NCBI RefSeq assembly: GCF_900113645.1
Contig: NZ_FOQC01000011.1
Location: 1-64,000, forward strand
Direction: 5' to 3'
DNA: 64,000 nucleotides
Source of the DNA: Trichococcus flocculiformis
Lineage (GTDB): Bacteria > Bacillota > Bacilli > Lactobacillales > Aerococcaceae
The position numbers were made by a program, and so were the translations under genes. Shown in pieces: positions 46,691 through 58,895 of the stretch. The notes under the pieces were generated by a model, which was not told where the DNA came from, ran no database searches, and saw only the letters and a program-made list of their open reading frames with translations. The stretch's first letter is position 1; the number at the start of each line of letters is the position of its first letter.

Positions 46691-48136
46691 TTATTTTTGC
46701 GTTTGGATAACCGGTGCGTCCTCGACTTCGCCTTTAGGAGCGAAAAGTTGTTTCTTTTCGAACAAAACCGTCAACAGGAACGGCACGACAATCGCGATGG
46801 CCATACATACGATGAACATTGCCATCGAATCGGTCTGGATACTCAAGAAACCTGGAATCCCACCTACTCCGATACTGTTCGCCATGACGTTGAAGGTCGT
46901 AGCCACCAATCCGGCGATTCCGGATCCAATCATGGCTGCAACGAACGGATAGATGTATTTGATGTTGATCCCGAACATGGCCGGCTCGGTTACGCCCAAG
47001 TAGCAGGAAATGGCAGCAGGGATGGAAACTTGTTCCTCTTTTTCATTGCCTCTGTGCAGGAAGATGATTGCCAGCACGGCCGAGCCTTGTGCGATATTCG
47101 AAAGGGCGATCATCGGCCACAGGTTCGTGCCGCCGAAATCAGCAATCAGCTGCAGGTCGATGGCATTGGACATATGATGAAGCCCTGTGATGACAAGCGG
47201 AGAATACAGCGTACCGAAGAACAGACCGAACAACCATCTGAAGTCCCCAGTCAATCCGGCATAGACGACTTCGGAAACCCATTGTCCGATCGTCCAACCG
47301 ATAGGGCCCAGCACCGTATGCGCGATGATGACAGTAGGAACCAGGGCCAACAATGGGACCACAATCATCGAAATATATTGCGGAACCCATTTACGCAGCC
47401 AAATCTCCAGATAGGCCAGCACAAACCCAGCCAACATGGCGGGAATGACTTGTGCTTGATAGCCGATCTTGTTGATCGTGAAAGCACCGAAATCCCAGAA
47501 CGGAATCTCTGTTGCACCAGCGACACCATAAGCATTCAATAATTGCGGTGATACCAATGTAATCCCGAGAACGATACCCAGAATCTGCGTAGTGCCCATC
47601 TTTTTCGTGATGCTCCAAGTGATACCGACTGGCAAGAAGTGGAAAATCGCCTCACCGATCAGCCAAAGAAAATCATTGACGCCTGTCCAGAACTGGGAAT
47701 TGGAAACGATTGTGCCGTTGGCGAAATTGATCCCTTCAATCACATTCCGAAATCCGAGGATAAGACCCCCTACTACGATCGCCGGAATCAGCGGCGTAAA
47801 GATTTCCGCCAGCACAGCCATGGCACGCTGCACTACATTTTGGTTCTGCTTTGCTGCAGCTTTTGCCTCATCCTTCGAAACACCCTCTTTGCCTGATACC
47901 TTCGCGAATGCATTATAGAATTGTGGCACTTCATTACCGATGATGACCTGAAATTGTCCAGCTTGCGTGAAGGTTCCTTTGACTGCGGGTATGTCTTCGA
48001 TTTTCTTGATGTTGGCGGCAGCAGGGTCATTCAGAACGAAACGCATCCGAGTGGCACAGTGACTGACGGCAGAAATATTATCGGGCCCTCCGATATACTC
48101 CAGCAAATCTTTTGCATCTTTGTTGAAATCCACCAT
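46691..48136 (-). CDS. treB: PTS trehalose transporter subunit EIIBC
   Basis: Imports and phosphorylates trehalose to trehalose-6-P. 481 aa: N-terminal EIIB (about 1-90) with phosphoryl-carrying Cys27 in SAVSHCATRMRF; EIIC (about 105-465) with ten or so membrane helices and conserved GVTEPAMFGINIKY. No EIIA domain is fused, so phosphate must come from a separate glucose-type EIIA. Promoter with TreR-type sites upstream. Confidence 0.95.
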   Translation of the reverse strand: MVDFNKDAKDLLEYIGGPDNISAVSHCATRMRFVLNDPAAANIKKIEDIPAVKGTFTQAGQFQVIIGNEVPQFYNAFAKVSGKEGVSKDEAKAAAKQNQNVVQRAMAVLAEIFTPLIPAIVVGGLILGFRNVIEGINFANGTIVSNSQFWTGVNDFLWLIGEAIFHFLPVGITWSITKKMGTTQILGIVLGITLVSPQLLNAYGVAGATEIPFWDFGAFTINKIGYQAQVIPAMLAGFVLAYLEIWLRKWVPQYISMIVVPLLALVPTVIIAHTVLGPIGWTIGQWVSEVVYAGLTGDFRWLFGLFFGTLYSPLVITGLHHMSNAIDLQLIADFGGTNLWPMIALSNIAQGSAVLAIIFLHRGNEKEEQVSIPAAISCYLGVTEPAMFGINIKYIYPFVAAMIGSGIAGLVATTFNVMANSIGVGGIPGFLSIQTDSMAMFIVCMAIAIVVPFLLTVLFEKKQLFAPKGEVEDAPVIQTQK

Positions 48137-48153
48137 TTTTTCTCCTCCTCAAC

Positions 48154-48165
48154 TTGTATATACAT
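48154..48165. promoter_or_regulatory. TreR operator 1 (near treB start)
   Basis: TTGTATATACAT within a longer AACTTGTATATACATGTT near-palindrome. It matches the TTGTATATACAA operator known for TreR in bacilli. It lies downstream of the treB -10, suitable for repression. Confidence 0.75.
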
Positions 48166-48180
48166 GTTCCTGACGATTCT

Positions 48181-48209
48181 ATTTTACCGTGAATGGACGG
48201 GCAATGCAA
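48181..48209 (-). promoter_or_regulatory. treB promoter
   Basis: TTGCAT (48204-48209) and TAAAAT (48181-48186) spaced by 17 bp on minus. Confidence 0.75.
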
Positions 48210-48218
48210 ACGTTTTCC
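48205..48218 (-). promoter_or_regulatory. cre-like site overlapping treB promoter
   Basis: GGAAAACGTTTGCA on minus matches 12 of 14 positions of the CcpA consensus and overlaps the -35, so catabolite repression of trehalose uptake is likely. Confidence 0.55.
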
Positions 48219-48234
48219 ATCCGCTATTCTTTTT

Positions 48235-48248
48235 CTTGTATAGACAAG
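48235..48248. promoter_or_regulatory. TreR operator 2 (upstream)
   Basis: CTTGTATAGACAAG, a near-palindrome related to operator 1, about 80 bp away on the other side of the treB promoter. Paired sites would allow TreR looping. Confidence 0.65.
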
Positions 48249-48300
48249 TTCATGGTTTTTACTGTTTCATTAACCATTAGAATACTGGACAATTGCACTA

Positions 48301-48347
48301 AAAAAAACGGCAAAAGGATCGAATTACCGGTCCCTTGCCGTTTTTTT
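48301..48347. terminator. terminator of the YhdH-type gene
   Basis: AAAAAACGGCAA pairs with TTGCCGTTTTTT around a purine/pyrimidine inner stem (GGATC/GGTCC). T-runs follow on both strands; it serves the oxidoreductase gene on minus. Confidence 0.82.
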
Positions 48348-48363
48348 GATTATGCCAAACCGA

Positions 48364-49374
48364 TCATATCCCTTGCTTCACTTTCACCAACGTACGCCCG
48401 TGCATCTTTCCTTCCATGATTTTCTCGAAAGCCACCGGTAAATCCTCCAGCGTGATTTCCTGTTCCACCAACAGATCCAGATTTTCCGGCTTCAGATCGC
48501 TTGCCATCCGCCCCCAAAGTTTGATGCGCTCTGCGTAAGGATGGCTCACCGAGTCGATCCCCACAAGCTTGACGCCCCTCAGGATGAATGGCAGCACGGT
48601 CGCCTCGAATGCGATTCCGCCAGCATTCCCGCTCAAAGCCATACAGCCGCCGTAGTGCAGCTGCGCCAGCAAGTCAGGCAACATCGGACCGCCGACCGGA
48701 TCGACGATCGCCGCCCAACGTTGCTGTGCCAATGGCCGCTTCTTCTCCAGTGCTACTTCATCGGGATGGAGGACCGCTTCAGCACCGAGTCCCTTCTTCA
48801 GGTAATCCGTGCAGTCCGCTTTTTTGCGGGACACAGCTTCGACCGTATAACCTAGGCGCTTCAGCATCGCGATCGCCATCCCGCCGACACCGCCGGAAGC
48901 ACCTGTCACCAATACGTTCCCCATTCGCGGCTGGATGCCTTGCTTCTCCAAAGCATCCACCGATTCAGCCGCTGTGTACCCGGCCGTCCCGAAAATCATT
49001 GCTTCCCTTAAACTCAACCCTTCAGGCAACGGCACGACCCAGGCTGCAGGGACCCGGGCATATTGGCTGAATCCGCCGAAATGACTCACACCTAAACCGT
49101 AGCCAGTCACGATCACCTTATCCCCTGCCTGGAAAGTTGGATCGAGCGATTCCACAACCACGCCGCTCAGATCGATCCCCAAAATCATCGGATAGTTGCG
49201 GATGACCCCGCTTTTCGGATTGGTTCCGGCCAGCCCGTCCTTGTAGTTGACGCTCGAATAGTGCACTTCGATCAGCACCTCCCCATCAGGTAAGTCCTCT
49301 TCGTTGAATGTTCTGACCGTCGTTTCCACTTTCGCATCTATATTTTCCGCCCATAAAGCTTTGAACTCTTCCAT
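48364..49374 (-). CDS. YhdH/AcuI-type acrylyl-CoA reductase-like oxidoreductase
   Basis: 336-aa zinc-free MDR enzyme. GroES-like domain with YSSVNYKDGLAGT and GIDLSGVVVES; NADPH Rossmann motif VTGASGGVGGMAIAML; C-terminal FEKIMEGKMHGRTLVK typical of the YhdH branch. Predicted to reduce enone or acrylyl-CoA-type substrates with NADPH. The start MEEFKALWAEN has GAGGG 11 bases upstream; the longer frame is unsupported. Confidence 0.88.
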   Translation of the reverse strand: MEEFKALWAENIDAKVETTVRTFNEEDLPDGEVLIEVHYSSVNYKDGLAGTNPKSGVIRNYPMILGIDLSGVVVESLDPTFQAGDKVIVTGYGLGVSHFGGFSQYARVPAAWVVPLPEGLSLREAMIFGTAGYTAAESVDALEKQGIQPRMGNVLVTGASGGVGGMAIAMLKRLGYTVEAVSRKKADCTDYLKKGLGAEAVLHPDEVALEKKRPLAQQRWAAIVDPVGGPMLPDLLAQLHYGGCMALSGNAGGIAFEATVLPFILRGVKLVGIDSVSHPYAERIKLWGRMASDLKPENLDLLVEQEITLEDLPVAFEKIMEGKMHGRTLVKVKQGI

Positions 49375-49473
49375 ACTGCATTTCCCTCTTTTCAGCGTGT
49401 ATTTTCTTAAGTTTAATCCATCTGCCCATAATTTGCGACCTCTTCCCCGCAACCCACATGAAAAAAGAGCCAA

Positions 49474-49521
49474 ATAAAAAAACCTTCACCGAGAATCAAG
49501 CTGATCCCCGATGAAGGTTTT
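49474..49521 (-). terminator. terminator of jag
   Basis: AAAACCTTCATCGGGGATCA pairs with the GATTCTCGGTGAAGGTTTT arm on minus, followed by TTTATT. It ends the rpmH-rnpA-yidC-jag cluster. Confidence 0.85.
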
Positions 49522-49532
49522 AGGATATTCGA

Positions 49533-50354
49533 TTAGTCCGCTATCTCAACAACCAAATAACGATGCGGCTCTTTGCCTTCGGAATGGGTTTTGATGCGTT
49601 TGTTCTGGCTCAAGCGCGCATGGATCTGTTTTCTTTCGAAAGCAGGCAGCGGCTCAAGGAACACGGGCTGTCTCGTTTTGAGGACGCGTTCTGCAGTACG
49701 GTCAGCGATGCTTTCCAAAACGGAAGCTCTGCGCTCACGGTAGTCACCGACGTTCACGATTACGGACAAGCGGCGACGCACATAACGTTGCACCAGCGCT
49801 TGGGCCAATATCTGCAAAGCATTGACGATTTTTCCGTATTTGCCGATCAATAAGCCTGGCTTTTCGCTTTCCATTTGGAAAATCAGCATGTTGTTCTTCT
49901 CTTCGACCGTCACGATCGCAGGAGCCCCGTATGCTTCAGCTACAGATGTAAGATAAGCAGTCACGGCGGCAATCGCTTCATCGCGACCGGATTCTTCATC
50001 ATAATCTTCCGGGAAAGATTCCACGTTCTCGTCCGAATAAATCACCTTATCGACTTCAGGTTGATCAGCCAATATCTTTTCCGCAGCTTCCGGATAATCC
50101 TCTTCAAGATCTTCTACGATATCTTCGACTGTCTCCTCGATTTCGGCTAATTGGATATCGCCGGCTTCATCAAAGTCCCTGATTTCTTTGCGCGTGATTT
50201 CCACGACAGCCTCTTTTTGTCCGAATCCGAAAATCCCTTTTTTTCCTTCAGAGATTATGACGATATCGGCCTCATGGCTATCGACGCCCAACATATCCAG
50301 ACCTTTGCGGATGGCTTTGTCAACAGTCGTATCTTTCGCAATTACTTTATCCAT
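49533..50354 (-). CDS. jag: RNA-binding protein KhpB/Jag (EloR)
   Basis: 273-aa cytoplasmic RNA-binding protein that with KhpA affects cell elongation and division in streptococci and relatives. Jag_N domain (about 1-50: DTTVDKAIRKGLDMLG, GIFGFGQKEAVVEI), acidic linker (about 60-130), KH domain (about 140-200: LLIGKYGKIVNALQILAQ) and R3H domain (about 205-273). 35 bp from yidC. Confidence 0.95.
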   Translation of the reverse strand: MDKVIAKDTTVDKAIRKGLDMLGVDSHEADIVIISEGKKGIFGFGQKEAVVEITRKEIRDFDEAGDIQLAEIEETVEDIVEDLEEDYPEAAEKILADQPEVDKVIYSDENVESFPEDYDEESGRDEAIAAVTAYLTSVAEAYGAPAIVTVEEKNNMLIFQMESEKPGLLIGKYGKIVNALQILAQALVQRYVRRRLSVIVNVGDYRERRASVLESIADRTAERVLKTRQPVFLEPLPAFERKQIHARLSQNKRIKTHSEGKEPHRYLVVEIAD

Positions 50355-50389
50355 AATAGAATGTCATCCTTTCCTACTTCAAAGTCTAA

Positions 50390-51220
50390 CTAGTTTTTCT
50401 TTTTCTTTTTAGGATTTTGGGCTTTCTTCAATGCTTTTTCGCGCGCCTTTGCCTGAGCTTCAGCTTCTTCGCGTTCACGGATGGCCTTATACGGATTGTT
50501 CAACAACATCGTCTGTCCTACCGAGAAGGCATTGCTGGCTACCCAGTACAACGACAGGGCACTCGGGAAGTTGATACCCATCAACAAAATCATAATCGGC
50601 ATCGTGTACGTCATCGATTTTGTCGCAGAATTCGCTTCTGCTTGTGACATCATCGTCAGCTTACTGGTGGCATACGTCAGTATCGCGGCCACTATTGGTA
50701 AAATAAAGAATGGATCGCGTTCTCCCAAGTTCATCCAGAGGAAGCTACCGCTCTTCAAAATTTCAGTCCGGCTGATTGCTTGATACAGTGCCATCAATAC
50801 AGGCATCTGAACCAAAACAGGCAAACATCCCATATAAGGATTCACATCATTATCTGCATACAGCTTAGAAACTTCCTTTTGCAGACGTTCCTGCGTCTCC
50901 CGATCTTTAGAGGCATATTTTTCCTGCAACGCTTTTACCTTTGGTTGAACAGCCGACATCTTTTTCGTGCTCTTCGTCTGAAAATGATTGAGCGGCAATA
51001 GGATAACCCGGATGATGATCGTAAAGGCAATGATTCCCAGACCATAATTACTGAAAAATAGATTGGACAACCACACAATCATGTTTGAGAAGTTTAAAAC
51101 AACATACCGATCCCAAAAACCGGTACTTTCTGAGGTGATAGGTTCCGTTCCACATGCTGATAGAACCATCATAACAGCAAATAAGCTGAGTGTAAAAAGT
51201 AATCGCTTACGCTTTGACAA
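50390..51220 (-). CDS. yidC: membrane protein insertase YidC
   Basis: Inserts membrane proteins with or without SecYEG. 276-aa YidC1-type lipoprotein: lipobox VLSAC with Cys23, first membrane helix about 57-80, conserved Arg in the hydrophilic groove (IIIRVILLP), coiled region C1, and three further helices. Lys-rich C-terminal tail. Standard rpmH-rnpA-yidC-jag order. Confidence 0.96.
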   Translation of the reverse strand: MSKRKRLLFTLSLFAVMMVLSACGTEPITSESTGFWDRYVVLNFSNMIVWLSNLFFSNYGLGIIAFTIIIRVILLPLNHFQTKSTKKMSAVQPKVKALQEKYASKDRETQERLQKEVSKLYADNDVNPYMGCLPVLVQMPVLMALYQAISRTEILKSGSFLWMNLGERDPFFILPIVAAILTYATSKLTMMSQAEANSATKSMTYTMPIMILLMGINFPSALSLYWVASNAFSVGQTMLLNNPYKAIREREEAEAQAKAREKALKKAQNPKKKKKN

Positions 51221-51251
51221 GAGAACTCCTCCTTAATAGGAATAATATAGT

Positions 51252-51596
51252 TTATTTTTTTTTCAAAAGGTTGGAAAGCTTAAGAACATGGATCAGGCTT
51301 TTCTTTACTTCCGCAGCCGACATTTCAGCAACCGGCTTGCGTGCGATAACGATGAAGTCAATATCCTGAACCAACTCTTCCTTCAATTCCGTGAGTGCCT
51401 GGCGGATTTTTCTTTTGACGGCATTCCGCACTACGGCGTTGCCGATTTTTTTGCCGACGGACAACCCTACCCGGAAATGCGGTTGTCCTTTTTTATCGAG
51501 CACATAAACCACGAATTGGCGATTCGCTTTGGAAACACCATTATGAAATACTTTTTGAAATTCTTTCTCTTTCTTAACACGAAAAGATTTCCTCAT
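51252..51596 (-). CDS. rnpA: ribonuclease P protein component
   Basis: Protein subunit of RNase P (tRNA 5' maturation). 114 aa, basic. Signature RNR motif region [15 protein letters not shown] and FVVYVLDKK. Ends in a short Lys tail. Confidence 0.97.
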   Translation of the reverse strand: MRKSFRVKKEKEFQKVFHNGVSKANRQFVVYVLDKKGQPHFRVGLSVGKKIGNAVVRNAVKRKIRQALTELKEELVQDIDFIVIARKPVAEMSAAEVKKSLIHVLKLSNLLKKK

Positions 51597-51790
51597 GTTT
51601 CTTCCCTCAAATCTGCAATCATAACATACAAAAAAATCTCCCGAAAATGGAGAAAAACAGAAAAATTTCTCTCTCCGTTCTCATCACAAATGCAAACCCA
51701 CTCCCGAAGCTTTACAGCTTTCGGTTCTGTCGGACACATTTGTCACACTCTCCATTTAAGAAAGACATTTTTGCATTTTTCGAAATACTT

Positions 51791-51820
51791 AAAAAAAAAG
51801 ACCACTGAAACGGTCAGTGA
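51791..51820 (-). terminator. terminator or attenuator between rpmH and rnpA
   Basis: ATCACTGA/TCAGTGGT stem on minus directly after the rpmH stop codon, followed by nine T. It would lower rnpA expression relative to rpmH. Confidence 0.75.
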
Positions 51821-51821
51821 T

Positions 51822-51956
51822 CTATGCAGAGATAACTTTTCTGCCTTTAGCGCGTCTTCTTGCTAATACTCTACGGCCGTTTTTTGTGCTCATACGTTTA
51901 CGGAAACCATGAACGGATTGACGGTGACGTTTTTTAGGTTGGTATGTTCTTTTCAT
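51822..51956 (-). CDS. rpmH: ribosomal protein L34
   Basis: 44-aa basic protein beginning [18 protein letters not shown] and ending [11 protein letters not shown], the L34 consensus. The ATG follows AGGAGGTGTAAAGATCA. Too short for most ORF cut-offs but unmistakable. It is the first gene of the minus-strand cluster leaving oriC. Confidence 0.98.
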   Translation of the reverse strand: MKRTYQPKKRHRQSVHGFRKRMSTKNGRRVLARRRAKGRKVISA

Positions 51957-52160
51957 TGATCTTTACACCTCCTGATAAACTATCTTTCAAATAGGTTATA
52001 TTTCACTGTTTAGACAGTCCAATACATTATAAAGAGACAGAATGTGACCTGTCAAGTAAAATTGGTTCATTTTTATTGAACTCACTGAGATATAATAGCA
52101 CAAAACAATGAAAGATTAAACACCTTTCTTGAAAAAAATTTGATTTTCATCGAAATAAAA

Positions 52161-52473
52161 TTATCCACAACCTTTTTTTTAATGCACAATGCCCATGGAT
52201 AACTCCTGCAATCCCCTCGCTTGCGCACACCTTCGAACCGACTTGTCCACATTCTTACAGGGTGTGTATTTCCGTAGGATAACCATTTCCGGAACTTGTG
52301 GATAAGTGTTCCAAAAGCTGTAACAATGGCATTTAAACCCGAATTAAAACACACAAAAAACCGTGGATAACAACTTCGTCCACAAACCTTGTCCACATCC
52401 TAAATCGACCTGTGGACAACTATTTATACACCGGTTAATTGTTTTATTCACAGCTTAAAAGAGTTGTGGAAAA
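52161..52473. other. oriC upstream part: DnaA-box cluster
   Basis: Between rpmH and dnaA there are at least eight DnaA boxes. TTATCCACA at 52161. TTATCCATG complement at 52194. TTGTCCACA at 52243 and 52389. TGTGGATAA at 52297. CGTGGATAA at 52362. TGTGGACAA at 52411. TGTGGAAAA at 52465. Mixed orientation and A/T-rich spacing are typical of the incAB part of a bipartite Firmicute origin. No gene here. Confidence 0.9.
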
Positions 52474-52487
52474 CTTTTTGATATAAT
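52465..52487 (+). promoter_or_regulatory. dnaA promoter overlapped by a DnaA box
   Basis: Extended -10 TGATATAAT (TATAAT 52482-52487); the -35 region is weak. The DnaA box TGTGGAAAA occupies the -35/spacer, which suggests autoregulation by DnaA. Confidence 0.6.
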
Positions 52488-52526
52488 GCTAAAATAAAAA
52501 GGACTCACTAAAAGGAGGTGTCCCAT

Positions 52527-53858
52527 TTGGATGACATCTATTCATTATGGCGTTATCTGCAAGAAAAATTTCAAGAATCACTGTCAAAAGTCAGCTACGA
52601 TACTTGGATAGACAGCGCAGTCCCGGTCCGACTGACTGATACGAATATCATCATCGAAGTTCCCTCTTCTTTACATAAAGATTATTGGCAAAATAATTTG
52701 ATGAGCAGAATTGTTGAAGGCATCTACGAATTCAGCGGCAAAGAACTGACTCCCATTTTTATGATCAAGAACGAGGAAATGCCCGATATTGCAAAACCGA
52801 CCATCAAACGCACCAACAACAATCGTCTCTTCAAGGATGCCCAACTGAACAGCAAGTATACCTTTGACACCTTTGTTATCGGAAAAGGAAACCAGATGGC
52901 TCACGCAGCTGCCCTCGTCGTGGCAGAAGAACCCGGAACAATCTACAACCCACTCTTCTTCTATGGAGGCGTCGGCTTAGGCAAGACCCATTTGATGCAC
53001 GCCATCGGCCATCAAATGTTGCAACTGCGCCCAACCGCACGGGTAAAATATGTCAGCAGCGAAACGTTCGCCAATGATTTCATCAATTCCATCCAGAATC
53101 GGACGCAGGAGCAATTCCGCAATGAATACCGCAGCGTCGACTTGTTGATGGTCGATGATATTCAATTTTTTGCCGACAAAGAAGGAACGCAGGAAGAGTT
53201 CTTCCATACTTTCAATGCGCTTTACGATGAACGCAAGCAAATCGTATTGACGAGCGATCGCTTGCCGAATGAAATCCCTAAACTGCAGGAACGGCTCGTC
53301 TCCCGTTTTGCTTGGGGCTTATCGGTTGATATCACGCCGCCGGATCTGGAGACGCGCATTGCTATTCTGCGCAAAAAAGCCAACAGCGAACGCCTGGAGA
53401 TTCCGGATGACACTCTCAGTTACATCGCTGGACAGATAGATTCCAACATCCGGGAATTGGAAGGTGCGCTGGTCCGCGTTCAAGCCTATTCTGCTATCCA
53501 AGGGACCGACATCACCACCAGCCTGGCTGCGGATGCGCTGAAGAGCATCATGCCTTCCGAAAAACCAAAAGCATTATCCATCTATGCCATTCAACAAGCG
53601 GTAGGGAAATATTACCATGTGACCGTCGAGGAATTGAAAGGCAAAAAGCGCACTAAGGGAATCGTGGTGCCAAGACAAATCGCCATGTATCTTTCCCGGG
53701 TCATGACGGACAATTCCTTGCCGAAAATCGGTTCTGAATTCGGCGGCAAGGACCACACAACCGTCATCCACGCCCATGACAAGATTGCCCTTTCCGTAAA
53801 AAAAGACCCTGTTCTGCAACGCGAAATCGAGACGATCCAAAACAGTCTGAAAAAATGA
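52527..53858 (+). CDS. dnaA: chromosomal replication initiator DnaA
   Basis: AAA+ initiator that binds DnaA boxes and opens oriC. 443 aa: domain I (about 1-80), short linker, AAA+ domain with Walker [11 protein letters not shown] and Walker [12 protein letters not shown]-terminal helix-turn-helix with signature [16 protein letters not shown] chose the TTG at 52527, eight bases after AAGGAGG; the GTG at 52518 lies in the ribosome-binding site. DnaA boxes flank it on both sides. Confidence 0.97.
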   Translation: MDDIYSLWRYLQEKFQESLSKVSYDTWIDSAVPVRLTDTNIIIEVPSSLHKDYWQNNLMSRIVEGIYEFSGKELTPIFMIKNEEMPDIAKPTIKRTNNNRLFKDAQLNSKYTFDTFVIGKGNQMAHAAALVVAEEPGTIYNPLFFYGGVGLGKTHLMHAIGHQMLQLRPTARVKYVSSETFANDFINSIQNRTQEQFRNEYRSVDLLMVDDIQFFADKEGTQEEFFHTFNALYDERKQIVLTSDRLPNEIPKLQERLVSRFAWGLSVDITPPDLETRIAILRKKANSERLEIPDDTLSYIAGQIDSNIRELEGALVRVQAYSAIQGTDITTSLAADALKSIMPSEKPKALSIYAIQQAVGKYYHVTVEELKGKKRTKGIVVPRQIAMYLSRVMTDNSLPKIGSEFGGKDHTTVIHAHDKIALSVKKDPVLQREIETIQNSLKK

Positions 53859-53871
53859 TCCTCTCGCGCAT

Positions 53872-54003
53872 TGTGGATAAGCCAATAACTAAGACGCCAT
53901 TTACGAACACGTTATCCACAAGTGGAAAACGATTGGTTTTATCGGCTTCTTTCACTTATCCACAGTATGAACAGGCCCTACTACTATTACTAATATTATT
54001 TAA
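53872..54003. other. oriC downstream part with DnaA boxes, GC cluster and DnaA-trios
   Basis: Between dnaA and dnaN: TGTGGATAA (53872-53880), TTATCCACA (53912-53920 and 53956-53964), then a GC cluster GGCCC (53974-53978). A CTACTACTATTACTAATATTA run follows in triplet register (53978-53998), the complement of DnaA-trios, leading into an A/T-rich stretch. Box, GC cluster, trios in this order is the basal unwinding system of Bacillus-type origins. Confidence 0.88.
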
Positions 54004-54035
54004 TTTATATGAATAACCATCGGAGGTCCCTTATT

Positions 54036-55187
54036 ATGAAATTTTCCATTAATCGTCAGGTTTTGATCAAACACTTATCTGACGTACAAAGAGCTATTTC
54101 CAGCAGAACGACAATTCCTATTTTGACAGGGGTAAAAATCAGTGCTGATGAAAATGGGATCGTATTGAGCGGAAGCGATTCGGATATTTCCATCGAAACA
54201 CTGATTCCTGTGTCGGAAGAGAATAACCAGATCGAAATCCACACACAAGGCGGCATTGTCTTGCCAGCTCGTTTCTTCAGTGAAATCGTAAAAAAATTAG
54301 CTGATGAAAAAATTACGATTGAAGTCAAAGATCACTTCCAGACAAACATCACTTCGGCAAAAGCTTCTTTTACCATCAATGGAATCGATGTAAACAACTA
54401 TCCAAATTTTCCGGTCATCGATTCGAATGAAGTCATCACCTTGCCGACAGCCCTGTTCAAACAAGTGATCCAACATACGGTAATCGCAACGTCGACACAA
54501 GAAAGCCGTCCGATTTTGACGGGAGTGAACATGACCATCAAAGATGGCAAATTGACGGCTGTCGCTACGGACAGCCATCGATTAAGCCAACGGATCATCT
54601 CGATTGCCGCGCCGGAATCACAGCTTGAAAAAAACTACAATGTCATCATTCCAGGAAAAAGCCTGGTAGAGCTGTCACGGATCGTTGAGAACCAACCAAC
54701 CATCGAAATGATGATCACGGAGAACCAGGTCCTTTTCAAAGCCGAAAATGTTTATTTCTATTCACGTTTGTTGGAGGGCTATTATCCCGATACAAATCGC
54801 TTGATTCCAGCCAGCTCAAGTACACAGATTGTCCTGAACGCTTACGATTTGCTGCAGGCTACCGACCGTGCCTCCTTGCTTTCGCATGAAGGAAAGAACA
54901 ACGTCGTCAAATTGTCCATTGACTCCAATAAAGTCGAGCTTTCAGGAAACTCACCTGAAGTCGGTAATGTGGAGGAATCCCTAGCCTATCAGTCCGCCAG
55001 TGGCGACCCACTGATCATATCCTTCAATCCTGATTACATGAAGGATGCGCTGCGCACATTCGGCCAACAGGATGTCCAAGTCAATTTCACTTCAGCTGTA
55101 CGGCCATTCACAGTCGTACCGGCGGATCGTGAAGACGAAAACGATAATTCGTTCATCCAGTTGATCACGCCTGTAAGGACTTATTAA
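54036..55187 (+). CDS. dnaN: DNA polymerase III beta sliding clamp
   Basis: Ring-shaped processivity clamp, 383 aa, three repeats of the clamp fold. Typical MKFSINRQVLIKHL start, TVIATSTQESRPILTGV, TDSHRLSQR and C-terminal VRTY. The ATG is nine bases after GGAGG. Standard position after dnaA. Confidence 0.98.
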   Translation: MKFSINRQVLIKHLSDVQRAISSRTTIPILTGVKISADENGIVLSGSDSDISIETLIPVSEENNQIEIHTQGGIVLPARFFSEIVKKLADEKITIEVKDHFQTNITSAKASFTINGIDVNNYPNFPVIDSNEVITLPTALFKQVIQHTVIATSTQESRPILTGVNMTIKDGKLTAVATDSHRLSQRIISIAAPESQLEKNYNVIIPGKSLVELSRIVENQPTIEMMITENQVLFKAENVYFYSRLLEGYYPDTNRLIPASSSTQIVLNAYDLLQATDRASLLSHEGKNNVVKLSIDSNKVELSGNSPEVGNVEESLAYQSASGDPLIISFNPDYMKDALRTFGQQDVQVNFTSAVRPFTVVPADREDENDNSFIQLITPVRTY

Positions 55188-55204
55188 TCCCACCGCTTAA
55201 ATCC

Positions 55205-55244
55205 AAAAAGCAAGGAAACGTATGCTTTCGTTTCCTTGCTTTTT
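55205..55244 (+). terminator. terminator of dnaN
   Basis: AAAAAGCAAGGAAACG pairs with CGTTTCCTTGCTTTTT, perfect 16-bp stem. Confidence 0.9.
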
Positions 55245-55449
55245 GTTTATCTGAAAATGAAAAATTTTGGATCTGCTGTTTTCCTATAGGAAGAAAGTTA
55301 GCATTCGGTCCTTTTGTTCAGATAAAGATAAAATGAATAAAAAACGCGAATTTTTAATTTATAAGCCTATAGACGCTTTCGTTTGGATATAGCCAATTTG
55401 TATTGTTTTCTAAAAAAATTGAAATAAGGGCCTTTTTTTTCGCGAAAAT

Positions 55450-55478
55450 TTGAAATTGATCAAAAAAAATAGTATAAT
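55450..55478 (+). promoter_or_regulatory. promoter of the S4-recF-gyrB-gyrA run
   Basis: TTGAAA (55450-55455) and TATAAT (55473-55478), 17-bp spacer. Confidence 0.75.
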
Positions 55479-55541
55479 AAACGTATCAATCAGCATGGTC
55501 GCGTGGATTTTGTTTTCCACGCTTATTTTATTGGAAAATAG

Positions 55542-55813
55542 GTGAATTTCTTGAAAAATATTGTGAATATTGACGCAGAGTTCATTACTCTTGGTCAACT
55601 ACTGAAACATGTCAATCTGATTTCCAGCGGCGGTATGGCCAAATGGTTCCTTTCAGAATATGTGGTGTATGTAGACAACGAAAAAGAAGACCGCAGAGGC
55701 CGCAAATTATTTCCTGGTACGATGATCGACATCCCTGGTGAAGGCACTTTCTTCATTCAGTCAACAAAATCGGATAAAGAAGAGGCTGAGCAAGACAACA
55801 GTGAGTCCGAAGC

Positions 55814-55817
<4 letters not shown>
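55542..55817 (+). CDS. yaaA: S4 domain RNA-binding protein YaaA
   Basis: 91-aa protein with an S4-like fold: EFITLGQLLKHVNLISSGGMAKWFL and KEDRRGRKLFPG. The acidic C-terminal tail (KEEAEQDNSESEA) is unlike the usual short form. It always precedes recF in Firmicutes; role in ribosome or RNA binding presumed. Overlaps recF by four bases (ATGA). TTG or ATG start not fully resolved: the ORF opens at TTG? near 55542; this start follows AAATAGGTGAATT. Confidence 0.85.
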
Positions 55818-58877
<3,060 letters not shown>

Positions 58878-58895
58878 AAGGGGGTTGGAGACTAA

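Larger units (their letters stand above)
55188..55541. other. dnaN-S4 gene intergenic region
   Basis: 354 bp: dnaN terminator, an A/T-rich stretch without gene, a strong promoter, and a leader hairpin GCGTGGA...TCCACGC followed by TTATTTT (55502-55532) that could act as a weak attenuator of the S4-recF-gyrBA run. Confidence 0.55.
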
